Shown here one piece after another: positions 44,612 through 53,344 of a stretch of DNA of 64,000 nucleotides; position 1 is the stretch's first letter, and every line of letters starts with the position of its first letter. The notes beneath the pieces were generated by a model. That model made no database searches. It was not told the DNA's origin and was given only the letters and a program-made list of their open reading frames with translations. The DNA comes from Colwellia sp. (GTDB taxonomy: Bacteria; Pseudomonadota; Gammaproteobacteria; Enterobacterales; Alteromonadaceae), in assembly GCA_013215655.1 (NCBI GenBank), contig JABSOX010000013.1:1-64000 (forward strand), written 5' to 3'. The position numbers and the translations under genes were made by a program.

Positions 44612-45871
44612 ATGGCTGGTAATATTCCTTCGGGAGAAAATTTAAAAGTAACAAATGCGATGAATTCAACTTTTGCTTTTGTTGCAATGACAACATTGTT
44701 TTTTATTTGGGGGTTTATTACTGCACTCAATGACATCCTTATTCCACATTTAAAAGCCGCATTTGATCTCAATTATACCGAAGCGATGTTAGTACAGTTT
44801 TGTTTCTTTGGCGCTTATTTTATTATTTCTCCATTTGCTGGGAAATTGATTGAGAAAGTAGGTTATCAACGTGGAATTATCATTGGGTTGTTAACCATAG
44901 CTGCCGGCTGTTTACTCTTTTACCCTGCTGCTGAAATAGAAGTTTATGCGGTATTCTTACTCGGCCTTTTTATTCTTGCCAGCGGTGTCACCATATTACA
45001 AGTTTCAGCTAACCCTTATGTCGCCATATTGGGTTCAGAAGCTACCGCCGCAAGTAGGCTCAATTTGGCACAAGCCATTAATTCATTAGGTCACACTTTA
45101 GGTCCAATATTTGGTGCCGCCTTAATTTTTGGTGCTAGCACAACCATTATCGCTGCGACTGCAGTGCAATTACCTTATTTAATATTAGCTAGTGTGATGA
45201 TCATCACAGCGCTCGTATTTTCAAAAATCAAACTTCCCGTCATTACTGCTGTAGAAAATCCTGAAGCAGCTGAAAAAAACCATGACTCAATTTTTAAACA
45301 CACGCCATTATTATATGGCACCTTAGCAATCTTTTTATATGTTGGCGCAGAAGTCTCTATCGGCAGCTTTTTAGTAAACTTTTTTGCAGAGAGTCATATC
45401 GGTGGTTTAACCGAACATGAGGCAAGCAAAATGGTGTCTTATTATTGGGGTGCTGCAATGATTGGTCGCTTCATTGGTGCTGCGTTAATGCGAGTAATCA
45501 AGCCTACTTATTTATTGGCTAGTAATGCAATTTTGGTTATTTTACTGATCACTCTAACGATCAACAGCAATGGTGAAGTAGCAATGTGGGCGATAATAAG
45601 CGTGGGTTTATTTAACTCCATTATGTTCCCTACTATTTTTACTCTAGCCATTAAAGGGTTGGGTCCATTAACGGGTCGAGGATCTGGGCTATTGTGTCAA
45701 GCTATTGTAGGTGGTGCCATTATCCCTTTGCTTCAAGGGGTTGTAGCTGATGCTACTTCAGTGCAAGCGAGTTTTATTGTTCCTGCTTTTGCCTATATTT
45801 ATATCGTTTGGTATGCCCTTAGAGGTGCTAATGCTCCACACGAAGAACACATTATTGAGGTAAAAGCATGA
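44612..45871 (+). CDS. FucP/NagP-type MFS sugar permease
   Basis: A 419-residue, 12-helix major facilitator. Family signatures: FFIWGFITALNDILIPHLK at the start, QFCFFGAYFIISPFAGKL, and ANPYVAILGSEATAASRLNLAQAINSLGHTLGP split by helix ends. It resembles L-fucose permease relatives, among which are the glucose/mannose carrier GluP and the GlcNAc carrier NagP of Shewanella. Followed by fructokinase (4-bp overlap) and a mannose isomerase-like gene, so mannose is the likely cargo. A degenerate operator-like site (tgtaaacgatttaa, 44589-44602) precedes the ATG. Confidence 0.87.
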   Translation: MAGNIPSGENLKVTNAMNSTFAFVAMTTLFFIWGFITALNDILIPHLKAAFDLNYTEAMLVQFCFFGAYFIISPFAGKLIEKVGYQRGIIIGLLTIAAGCLLFYPAAEIEVYAVFLLGLFILASGVTILQVSANPYVAILGSEATAASRLNLAQAINSLGHTLGPIFGAALIFGASTTIIAATAVQLPYLILASVMIITALVFSKIKLPVITAVENPEAAEKNHDSIFKHTPLLYGTLAIFLYVGAEVSIGSFLVNFFAESHIGGLTEHEASKMVSYYWGAAMIGRFIGAALMRVIKPTYLLASNAILVILLITLTINSNGEVAMWAIISVGLFNSIMFPTIFTLAIKGLGPLTGRGSGLLCQAIVGGAIIPLLQGVVADATSVQASFIVPAFAYIYIVWYALRGANAPHEEHIIEVKA

Positions 45872-46842
45872 GACCTGTATTGTGCTTTGGTGAAGCCTTA
45901 ATTGATTTTTTAAACACCGATAAACAAAAAGATGGACCACTGGTATTAAATAACTACCGCCAATATCCAGGCGGCGCACCTGCAAATGCTGCAGTTGCTG
46001 TGGCAAAGCTAGGTGGGAAGGCGTTATTTGCAGGCCAAGTGGGTGCAGACCCTTTTGGTGATTTCCTAGAACAAGCCCTTATAGAATATGGTGTAAATAC
46101 TACATTTTTAGCTAGGCACCCTAGCGCAAAAACAGCACTCGCTTTTGTGATGCTTGATGAAGGAGGCGATAGAAGCTTTTCATTTTACCGACAAGCATCA
46201 GCAGATGTATTGTTTTCGCCAAAACAAGTCGACGATCATTGGTTTACCGAGCAACCGCTATTTCATTTCTGCAGCAATACACTCACTGATAAACAAATCA
46301 CAGCGACCACTAAAACAGCGGTAAGCAAAGCGAAGTTACACCAGTCGATTATCAGTTTTGATGTCAATTTACGTCATAACCTTTGGTCAACAGGTTTTGC
46401 AGATATAGCGCTAGTAAACGAACTAGTTTATTCCGCTGACATCATTAAATTTTCACGAGATGAGTTTGAGTATTTATCTCAAGGAAATAACGATGATTAC
46501 ACACAAAACTGTTTACAGCGCGGGGTCTCATTATTAGTGATAACTGACGGCGAACATCCGATCGAATTTTTCTCTCAAGTGGGCAGCGCTACAATTGCCG
46601 TACCAGACATAAAGGCTGTGGATACAACTGCTGGTGGTGACGCTTTTAGTGGTGCATTACTCTTTGCTTTGAGTCAGTTAACAGAGCCTAGAAACGCGCT
46701 TTCTTCAATAAACATACTCACGCAGTTGATCAAATTCGCCTCTCATTGTGGTGCTCACGCAGTAACATTGCCCGGCGCATTTCCGGCATTGCCACATTTT
46801 AGTGATATTCAAGAACATTGGCCGACTGAACTCTACGTTTAG
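45868..46842 (+). CDS. PfkB-family fructokinase
   Basis: A 324-residue ribokinase-like sugar kinase. N-terminal CFGEALIDFL and the Gly-rich QYPGGAPANAAVAVAKLGG; the catalytic-base motif DTTAGGDAFSG has D258. The order in this motif is AGGD rather than the usual GAGD, seen in a branch of fructokinases. It probably phosphorylates fructose made from mannose. The ATG overlaps the permease stop (ATGA), so uptake and phosphorylation are coupled. Confidence 0.87.
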   Translation: MRPVLCFGEALIDFLNTDKQKDGPLVLNNYRQYPGGAPANAAVAVAKLGGKALFAGQVGADPFGDFLEQALIEYGVNTTFLARHPSAKTALAFVMLDEGGDRSFSFYRQASADVLFSPKQVDDHWFTEQPLFHFCSNTLTDKQITATTKTAVSKAKLHQSIISFDVNLRHNLWSTGFADIALVNELVYSADIIKFSRDEFEYLSQGNNDDYTQNCLQRGVSLLVITDGEHPIEFFSQVGSATIAVPDIKAVDTTAGGDAFSGALLFALSQLTEPRNALSSINILTQLIKFASHCGAHAVTLPGAFPALPHFSDIQEHWPTELYV

Positions 46843-46870
46843 CGAGTTAAGATCAAATTAGGAGAAGCTT

Positions 46871-48118
46871 ATGCAACAACTTAAACAGACGAATCCGCAG
46901 TCAGATGCATCAAATAAGACAGCATTTTATAGCCGAGACTTTCTACTAGAACATGCTACGTCAATTCTAGCGTTTTATAACCCTCGCGTTATTGATCAAA
47001 CGGGTGGTTATTATCAAAATTTCTTTGATAATGGTGAGTATTTTGATGACAAATTCCGCCAATTAGTCAGCAGTACACGCATAATAGTCAATTACGCTCT
47101 TGCGGGGTTGGTTTACCAAGATAATGATTACCTAAAAATGGCAAAGCATGGTTTAGATTATGTTGAGCAGGTTCATTGGCAACAAGAGCAACAAAGCTAT
47201 GCATGGACACTAAATAATCATCAGGCTGAGGACATGACTCAGCAAGCTTATGGTTACGCTTTTGTATTACTTGCTTATGCAGCAGCAAAAAAATCAGGAA
47301 TTATCTGCACAAATGATGAATTGCTGAACGTATATGAACTTTTAGAACAGCGATTCTGGCAACCTGAATTTGGTTTGTATGCGGATGAAATAAGCGCTGA
47401 TGGCGTATTAAGTGATTATCGTGGGCAAAACGCCAACATGCATCTATGTGAAGCAATGATTGCAGCATATGAAGCGACATCAGAACCTCAGTTTTTAAAG
47501 CGAGCTAAAACTATTGCAGAAAACATTGCACTACGACAAGCAGATCTTACTGATGGTTTAGTGTGGGAACATTACACCACAAACTTTTTACCTGACTGGG
47601 AATATAATAAAAATGACCCAAAAAACCTTTATCGTCCTTGGGGGTTTCAACCTGGACATCAAACTGAATGGTGTAAGTTGTTATTAATGCTTAATCGTCA
47701 CGACCCACAACCTTGGTTAGTCGAACGAGCCAAATCATTATTTGATCGCGCATACACTACAGCGTGGGACCATGAGCATGGTGGCTTAATTTATGGTTTT
47801 GATCCACAAGGGAATTGTTGCGATGACGACAAGTATTTCTGGGTACAAGCAGAGAGTTTTGCTGCCGCCGCGATGCTTTATCAAGTTACTGACGAATCGC
47901 AATATTTAGAGCACTATAATGCGTTATGGCAGTACAGTTGGCAGCATATGGTTGACCATAAACATGGTGCATGGTTTCGTGTATTAAAGAATGACAACAG
48001 CAAATACAATGATCAAAAAAGTGCTGCAGGCGCAAAGTGTGATTATCACACCTTAGGCGCATGTTTTGAGGTATTACGAGTACTTGGTGACACATACTTA
48101 GATACACCAAGTAAATAA
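46871..48118 (+). CDS. AGE-family mannose isomerase / N-acylhexosamine 2-epimerase
   Basis: A 415-residue (alpha/alpha)6-barrel protein. FQPGHQTEWCKLLLML and KYFWVQAESFAAAAML are hallmarks of the AGE family, with WEHYT and AWDHEHGGLIYGFDPQG before them. In this setting, after a permease and fructokinase and before mannosidases, the most sensible reaction is mannose to fructose, with GlcNAc/ManNAc epimerisation as the alternative. AGGAGAAG 6 nt upstream of the ATG is a strong ribosome site. Confidence 0.85.
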   Translation: MQQLKQTNPQSDASNKTAFYSRDFLLEHATSILAFYNPRVIDQTGGYYQNFFDNGEYFDDKFRQLVSSTRIIVNYALAGLVYQDNDYLKMAKHGLDYVEQVHWQQEQQSYAWTLNNHQAEDMTQQAYGYAFVLLAYAAAKKSGIICTNDELLNVYELLEQRFWQPEFGLYADEISADGVLSDYRGQNANMHLCEAMIAAYEATSEPQFLKRAKTIAENIALRQADLTDGLVWEHYTTNFLPDWEYNKNDPKNLYRPWGFQPGHQTEWCKLLLMLNRHDPQPWLVERAKSLFDRAYTTAWDHEHGGLIYGFDPQGNCCDDDKYFWVQAESFAAAAMLYQVTDESQYLEHYNALWQYSWQHMVDHKHGAWFRVLKNDNSKYNDQKSAAGAKCDYHTLGACFEVLRVLGDTYLDTPSK

Positions 48119-48132
48119 AGATTGGATTGAAA

Positions 48133-50403
48133 ATGAAAAAAAAACTCATTGTTATGAGCAACACTAATAAAACAATGAGTTTTATACTGCTCATATCACT
48201 GGTACTTTCTGCTTGCTCAAGTGTTTCTCTCCGGGATATACAGCAAGAAAAAGTGCCACTTATTTCATATGTTAACCCTTTTATTGGCACAGCCGGCAAA
48301 GGAAAAACATATCCAGGGGCTACTCTACCTTATGGTATGGTACAACTTAGCCCAGATAATGGTCGTAATGGTTGGGACTGGATTTCTGGTTATTTCTACC
48401 CAGATAATATTATCGCTGGCTTCAGCCATACTCACCTATCGGGCACTGGAGCGGGTGATTTATATGACATATCATTTATGCCTTTAACAGGCATAGCAAA
48501 ACAAGAAGTATTGGATGATATTAATAAATCTCCAACCACCTACTCTACTTTTTCTCACCAGAATGAAACAGCCTCACCTGGCTACTATCAAGTTTATTTA
48601 AACGATTATGATATCAATGTTGAACTAACCGCAGGATTAAGAACGGGTGTACAGAAATATACCTTTGCCGATCAACATCAACAAGGCAGAGTGAAAATTG
48701 ATTTAAACTATGCGCGTAATTGGGACAGTACCGTCGCTACGCAACTAACATTCATCAATGATCACACCATTGCGGGTTATCGGAAATCGACCGGTTGGGC
48801 AAAAGATCAACGCGTTTATTTCTACACTGTTTTTTCACAAGTCATTACGCGTCACGACATTACGATCGCCAATGAAAAAATTACAGCGAATAAGCGTCAG
48901 TACAATACAAAAAATAAACAGGGCATTGCTGCACAACTGCATTTTGATATAAGTAAAAATAAGCAACTCATTGTTAAAACGGCGATAAGCTCAGTTAGTA
49001 TTGAAAATGCAAAACAAAACCTACTTGTTGACGGTGCCAATAAAAGCTTCAATACCATAAAAAAAGAAGCTGAGAATTTATGGGAACAAGCCCTTGCTAA
49101 AGTTACTATTGATGCAACCAAAGATAATATGGTGCAATTTTATACGGCAATGTATCACTCCCATCTAGCACCTCGTGTTTTTTCTGACAGCAATGGTCAA
49201 TATAAAGGCCCCGATGGTAACATTCATCAAGCATCAGGTTATCAACGTTATTCGTTCTTTTCCTTATGGGATACTTTTCGCGCCTTACATCCATGGAAAA
49301 CCATTACTGACCCTGAACACAGTAAAGAAATGATGTTTTCATTAATGGCTCATTATCACGAATATGGTTTGTTACCCGTGTGGAATTTCCAAGGTAATGA
49401 AACGGATATGATGATGGGTTATCACGCTGTGCCCGTATTAGTGGATGCCTACCTTAAAGGTATTATTACGGATGATGACATCGACGGTGAACGTCTTTTT
49501 TCTGCTATGAAAAAAAGTGCAATGCAGGATGATTTTAGTATCAAAACATACCGTGAATTGGGGTATGTTCCCTTTGAACAAGGTAAATGGAACGTATCTT
49601 TAACACTTGAATATGCCTTTGATGATTGGAGCATTGGACAAATGGCAATGGCGTTAGGTAAATATCAAGAAGCTGAGTATTTTTTTAGTCGCGCTAATAG
49701 TTATCAACAACATTTTGATACGACGACAAACTTTATGCGTGCTAAAGATAAACAAGGTATGTTCAAATCTGATTTTGATCCCCTCGCCTATCACCCAGAA
49801 GATTATTGTGAAGCAAATGCATGGCAATATAATTTCTTTGTCCCACATGATATTACAGGATTAATTGAGTTGATGGGCGGCAAAGAAAAATTTGCAGATA
49901 AACTCGATACTATGTTCACAACAGAACAAAGTATTGAAAAATTACCTGAGTGGATTTCGGGTTATATTGGACAATATGTGCATGGTAATGAACCTGCTCA
50001 TCATGTTCCCTACCTTTATCAATACGTAAGCCAACCACATAAAACTCAACAGCGAGTTCGTCAAATAATGGCAGATTTATACACCAATGCACCTGATGGG
50101 TTGGCAGGAAACGAAGATGCAGGACAAATGTCAGCTTGGTATATGTTTAGTGCATTAGGCTTTTATCCGGTTAACCCAGTATCAGGCGAATATGTATTGG
50201 GTAGCCCGCAAGTGAATAGTGCACAAATACAGCTTAGCAATAATACGATATTTACTGTGATCGCCAACAATCAATCAGCCAAGAATATCTATGTCGATTC
50301 TGTTTACCTTAATGGCAATAAACATGAGCACTTTACCATTAAGCACCAAGATATTATGGCAGGTGGTACCCTTATTTTTAATATGACTTCGGAGCCTAAA
50401 TAA
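48133..50403 (+). CDS. GH92 alpha-mannosidase, lipoprotein (third of four)
   Basis: From the ATG at 48133 the product is 756 residues, with a lipoprotein signal that ends SLVLSAC (C28). A TTG at 48127 and an ATG at 48154 are other possible starts. Motifs: NPFIGTAGKGKTYPGA, FSHTHLSGTGAGD, SLWDTFRALHPW, HGNEPAHHVPYLY and AGNEDAGQMSAWYMFSALGFYP. It resembles the copy at 25007 more than the other two. It follows the AGE gene after 14 bp and is part of the rightward unit. Confidence 0.92.
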   Translation: MKKKLIVMSNTNKTMSFILLISLVLSACSSVSLRDIQQEKVPLISYVNPFIGTAGKGKTYPGATLPYGMVQLSPDNGRNGWDWISGYFYPDNIIAGFSHTHLSGTGAGDLYDISFMPLTGIAKQEVLDDINKSPTTYSTFSHQNETASPGYYQVYLNDYDINVELTAGLRTGVQKYTFADQHQQGRVKIDLNYARNWDSTVATQLTFINDHTIAGYRKSTGWAKDQRVYFYTVFSQVITRHDITIANEKITANKRQYNTKNKQGIAAQLHFDISKNKQLIVKTAISSVSIENAKQNLLVDGANKSFNTIKKEAENLWEQALAKVTIDATKDNMVQFYTAMYHSHLAPRVFSDSNGQYKGPDGNIHQASGYQRYSFFSLWDTFRALHPWKTITDPEHSKEMMFSLMAHYHEYGLLPVWNFQGNETDMMMGYHAVPVLVDAYLKGIITDDDIDGERLFSAMKKSAMQDDFSIKTYRELGYVPFEQGKWNVSLTLEYAFDDWSIGQMAMALGKYQEAEYFFSRANSYQQHFDTTTNFMRAKDKQGMFKSDFDPLAYHPEDYCEANAWQYNFFVPHDITGLIELMGGKEKFADKLDTMFTTEQSIEKLPEWISGYIGQYVHGNEPAHHVPYLYQYVSQPHKTQQRVRQIMADLYTNAPDGLAGNEDAGQMSAWYMFSALGFYPVNPVSGEYVLGSPQVNSAQIQLSNNTIFTVIANNQSAKNIYVDSVYLNGNKHEHFTIKHQDIMAGGTLIFNMTSEPK

Positions 50404-50405
50404 CT

Positions 50406-52670
50406 ATGCGATCAATTACTGTGCGTCCATTGTTTTTGTTGTTGTTCTTTTTTTCACTTTCTCTTACGGCTCAAACTGTAACCAGTTTTGTTAATCCGTT
50501 TATTGGTACCTCTAATTTTGGCGCTACTCACCCTGGAGCACAATTTCCTCATGGTATGGCTTCTGTTGTACCTTTTAACGTAGCTTTTAAGTTTGGAAAA
50601 GAGAATACCTTCGAAAAAGATGAGGCTTGGAATTCACGCGGTTATATCCACGATAACAACTTTTTAACTGGCTTTAGTCATGTCAATCTGAGTGGAGTGG
50701 GTTGTCCAGATTTAGGTAGCATTTTATTAATGCCAACAACAGGCACACTAGAATTCGATGCTGAAAAATATGGCTCAACTTATAGCAATGAACAGGCTTC
50801 TCCTGGATATTACCGTAATACTTTAAATAAATATGCCATTGAAGTAGAAACTTCCAGCACCTTACGAACCGGTATTAGTCGTTATACCTTTCCAAAAGGC
50901 CAATCTCAGATACTACTTAATCTTGGTTTAGGATTAACTAACGAAAGTGGTGGTATGCTCAAAGTTGTTGCAAATGATGAGGTCGAAGGTTTCAAAACAA
51001 TTGGTACCTTTTGTTATCACTCAGAAGACGTTCGCCCAGTTTACTTTGTCGCTAAACTCAGTAAAGCAGCTAAAACTGCGGGTGCGTGGAAAAAAATGCC
51101 CAAATATAAAGGCGTAGAGGGAGAATGGATCGGCTACAACGATACCTATAAGCCTTATGAAAACTATCGTCATGAAATAGCGGGCGACGATATTGGCGCT
51201 TATTTTCAATTTGATACCACAGAAGGTGAACAAATAGCAGTTAAAGTTGGTATTTCCTATGTCAGTATTGAAAACGCTCGCGCAAACCTTAGCGCGGAGC
51301 AAGCTAAGTTTGATTTTGAAGCGACACGAGATCAAGCTCAAGAAAAATGGCAACAACTCCTTAGCCGTGTGCAAGTAAAAGGCAGTAAAGAAAAGAAAAC
51401 TATTTTTTACACTGCGCTTTATCACACTCTCATTCACCCTAATATTATTCAAGACAGTAATGGCGATTACCCACTTATGGGTCAATTTGGCATAGGAAAT
51501 ACCCACGGTAAAAACCGCTACAGCGTTTATTCATTATGGGATACCAATAGAAACCTACACCCACTATTGAGTTTACTTTACCCGGAAATACAATCTGAAA
51601 TGGTTAATACTATGGTAGATATGGCCAAAGAAAGTGGTTGGCTACCGAAATGGGAACTATTAGCAATGGAAACAAACGTAATGGTTGGCGATCCTGCTAC
51701 TCCCGTTATTGCTGATACTTACTTACGTGGTATTACAGATTTTGATGTTGATGCCGCCTACCAATTTGCAAAAAAAGCAGCCCTAACAACGAAGCATAAT
51801 TTACTCCGACCTGAAAATAAAAAATATAGCGAGCTTGGCTATGTGCCCATTGATGGTGAAGATAAGTGGGGAGGCACGGTTTCTACCAGCTTAGAATATT
51901 ATATTGCCGACTGGAATCTTGCGCAATTGGCAAAAGCTTTAGGCCATGAAAAGGATTATCAGCTCTTTTTGCAGCGCTCGATGAACTACAAAAAACTATT
52001 TGATAGCGAAACAGGCATGTTAAGACCCAAACATAACAATGGCGATTGGTTTTCTCCTTATGATCCCCAACTTGGTCGAAATTTCGAACCTGCTCCTGGT
52101 TATATAGAAGGTAATGCGTGGAATTATCGATTCTATGTACCACACGACATTCGAGGTTTAATAACAATATTAGGCGGGGAGAATACCTTTATTCAAGAAC
52201 TCGTCAAAACATTTGAAACCGACAATTTCGATATGGCAAACGAACCTGATATTACTTATCCTTATTTGTTTAATTATGTGCCAGGAGAAGAATGGCGTAG
52301 CCAAGAAAAAGTAACTGAACTTATCAAAAAGTACTTTCATAATACACCTGGAGGAATTCCAGGTAATGATGATGCGGGAACACTTTCTGCTTGGTTAGTC
52401 TTTAGTATGATGGGCTTTTACCCTGTATCTCCAGGGGACATGAATTTTGCATTAGTGACACCGTCTTTTGACGAAATCACGATTACTCTCAATCAAGATT
52501 ATTACTCAGGAAAAAAATTAGTCATTAAATCGAAAAAAAATAACAACAAAGATGAATACATTTCAGATATTAACTTCAATAACAAAAAAGTGAATGCATA
52601 TTTTATTGACCATCATCAATTAGTCTCAGGAGGAGAGCTAACTTTCTTTCTACATGAGAATAGAGGTTAG
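50406..52670 (+). CDS. GH92 alpha-mannosidase, soluble exported (fourth of four)
   Basis: A 754-residue GH92 protein with a Sec signal that has no lipobox (LFFFSLSLTAQ), so it is probably soluble in the periplasm or secreted. NPFIGTSNFGATHPGAQFP, FSHVNLSGVGCPD and SLWDTNRNLHPLL are present; the last has Asn for the Phe-Arg found in other copies. The HGNEPxHH loop is absent and replaced by MANEPDITYPYLFNY, and the late motif reads GNDDAGTLSAWLVFS (Thr-Leu for Gln-Met). It is the most likely copy to have a distinct specificity. It begins 2 bp after the stop codon of the third copy. Confidence 0.9.
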   Translation: MRSITVRPLFLLLFFFSLSLTAQTVTSFVNPFIGTSNFGATHPGAQFPHGMASVVPFNVAFKFGKENTFEKDEAWNSRGYIHDNNFLTGFSHVNLSGVGCPDLGSILLMPTTGTLEFDAEKYGSTYSNEQASPGYYRNTLNKYAIEVETSSTLRTGISRYTFPKGQSQILLNLGLGLTNESGGMLKVVANDEVEGFKTIGTFCYHSEDVRPVYFVAKLSKAAKTAGAWKKMPKYKGVEGEWIGYNDTYKPYENYRHEIAGDDIGAYFQFDTTEGEQIAVKVGISYVSIENARANLSAEQAKFDFEATRDQAQEKWQQLLSRVQVKGSKEKKTIFYTALYHTLIHPNIIQDSNGDYPLMGQFGIGNTHGKNRYSVYSLWDTNRNLHPLLSLLYPEIQSEMVNTMVDMAKESGWLPKWELLAMETNVMVGDPATPVIADTYLRGITDFDVDAAYQFAKKAALTTKHNLLRPENKKYSELGYVPIDGEDKWGGTVSTSLEYYIADWNLAQLAKALGHEKDYQLFLQRSMNYKKLFDSETGMLRPKHNNGDWFSPYDPQLGRNFEPAPGYIEGNAWNYRFYVPHDIRGLITILGGENTFIQELVKTFETDNFDMANEPDITYPYLFNYVPGEEWRSQEKVTELIKKYFHNTPGGIPGNDDAGTLSAWLVFSMMGFYPVSPGDMNFALVTPSFDEITITLNQDYYSGKKLVIKSKKNNNKDEYISDINFNNKKVNAYFIDHHQLVSGGELTFFLHENRG

Positions 52671-52678
52671 TATTTAAC

Positions 52679-53209
52679 ATGTTGGAACTATCTAAAAAAA
52701 TCAGGAAACCAAGTATTATTGATGTTGCCGCACTAGCTGGCGTTTCAAAATCCACAGTATCTTTAGTGGTAACCAATAGTGATAAAGTGAGCAAAAGTAC
52801 AAAAGAAAAAGTACGTAAATCTATTGATGAGCTTGGCTATATATACAACCGTGGGGCCGCATCACTAAAAGGAAAGTCTTCTAAATTAATCGCTATTTTT
52901 GTAAACGATACAACTGATCCATCGATAATTAAACTAGTAACACGACTTGAACACGAAATCATAAGAATGGGATTTATGCCAATACAGATTAATACCCATG
53001 AAAGTTGCATTAAGCAAGAAAAGTCCTTCAATTTATTAAACGAATACAATATTGCTGGCTACTTTATTTTTCCTGTTGAAAACACTCCCGCAGACTGGAA
53101 CAATAATATTGTCAACTTGGGACTTCCTGTAATGAATATAATAAAGGAACTCCCAAGTTGTGATGTGATAAATGCTATTACCACTTTTAAAAAACAAACT
53201 CAAAGTTGA
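52679..53209 (+). pseudogene. Truncated LacI-family regulator
   Basis: A 176-residue product with a normal DNA-binding domain (SIIDVAALAGVSKSTVSLVVTN; hinge NRGAASLKGKSS) and the first lobe of the sensor domain. Normal members have about 335 residues; here the second lobe is missing. The frame ends 135 bp before the IS end. The three frames up to the IS show no trace of the missing part, so a deletion or an IS-linked rearrangement probably removed it. It could still make a protein that binds DNA poorly. It starts 9 bp after the fourth GH92 gene. Confidence 0.75.
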
Positions 53210-53344
53210 AATTATCTTAACTACTCAAAAATAATATTTAGACTCTATTTTTAAGAAAAAACTGGCATATAGGCAAGTGAGGAACATAAGTTCTCATACC
53301 AATTTGTCTATTTAAACTAAAGTTCTATCTCGCTTTGTGATGTG

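Noticed and set aside
51021-51506. A 161-codon minus-strand frame opposite a GH92 gene
   Set aside because: It is fully covered by the GH92 coding sequence and has no supporting start site or domain.
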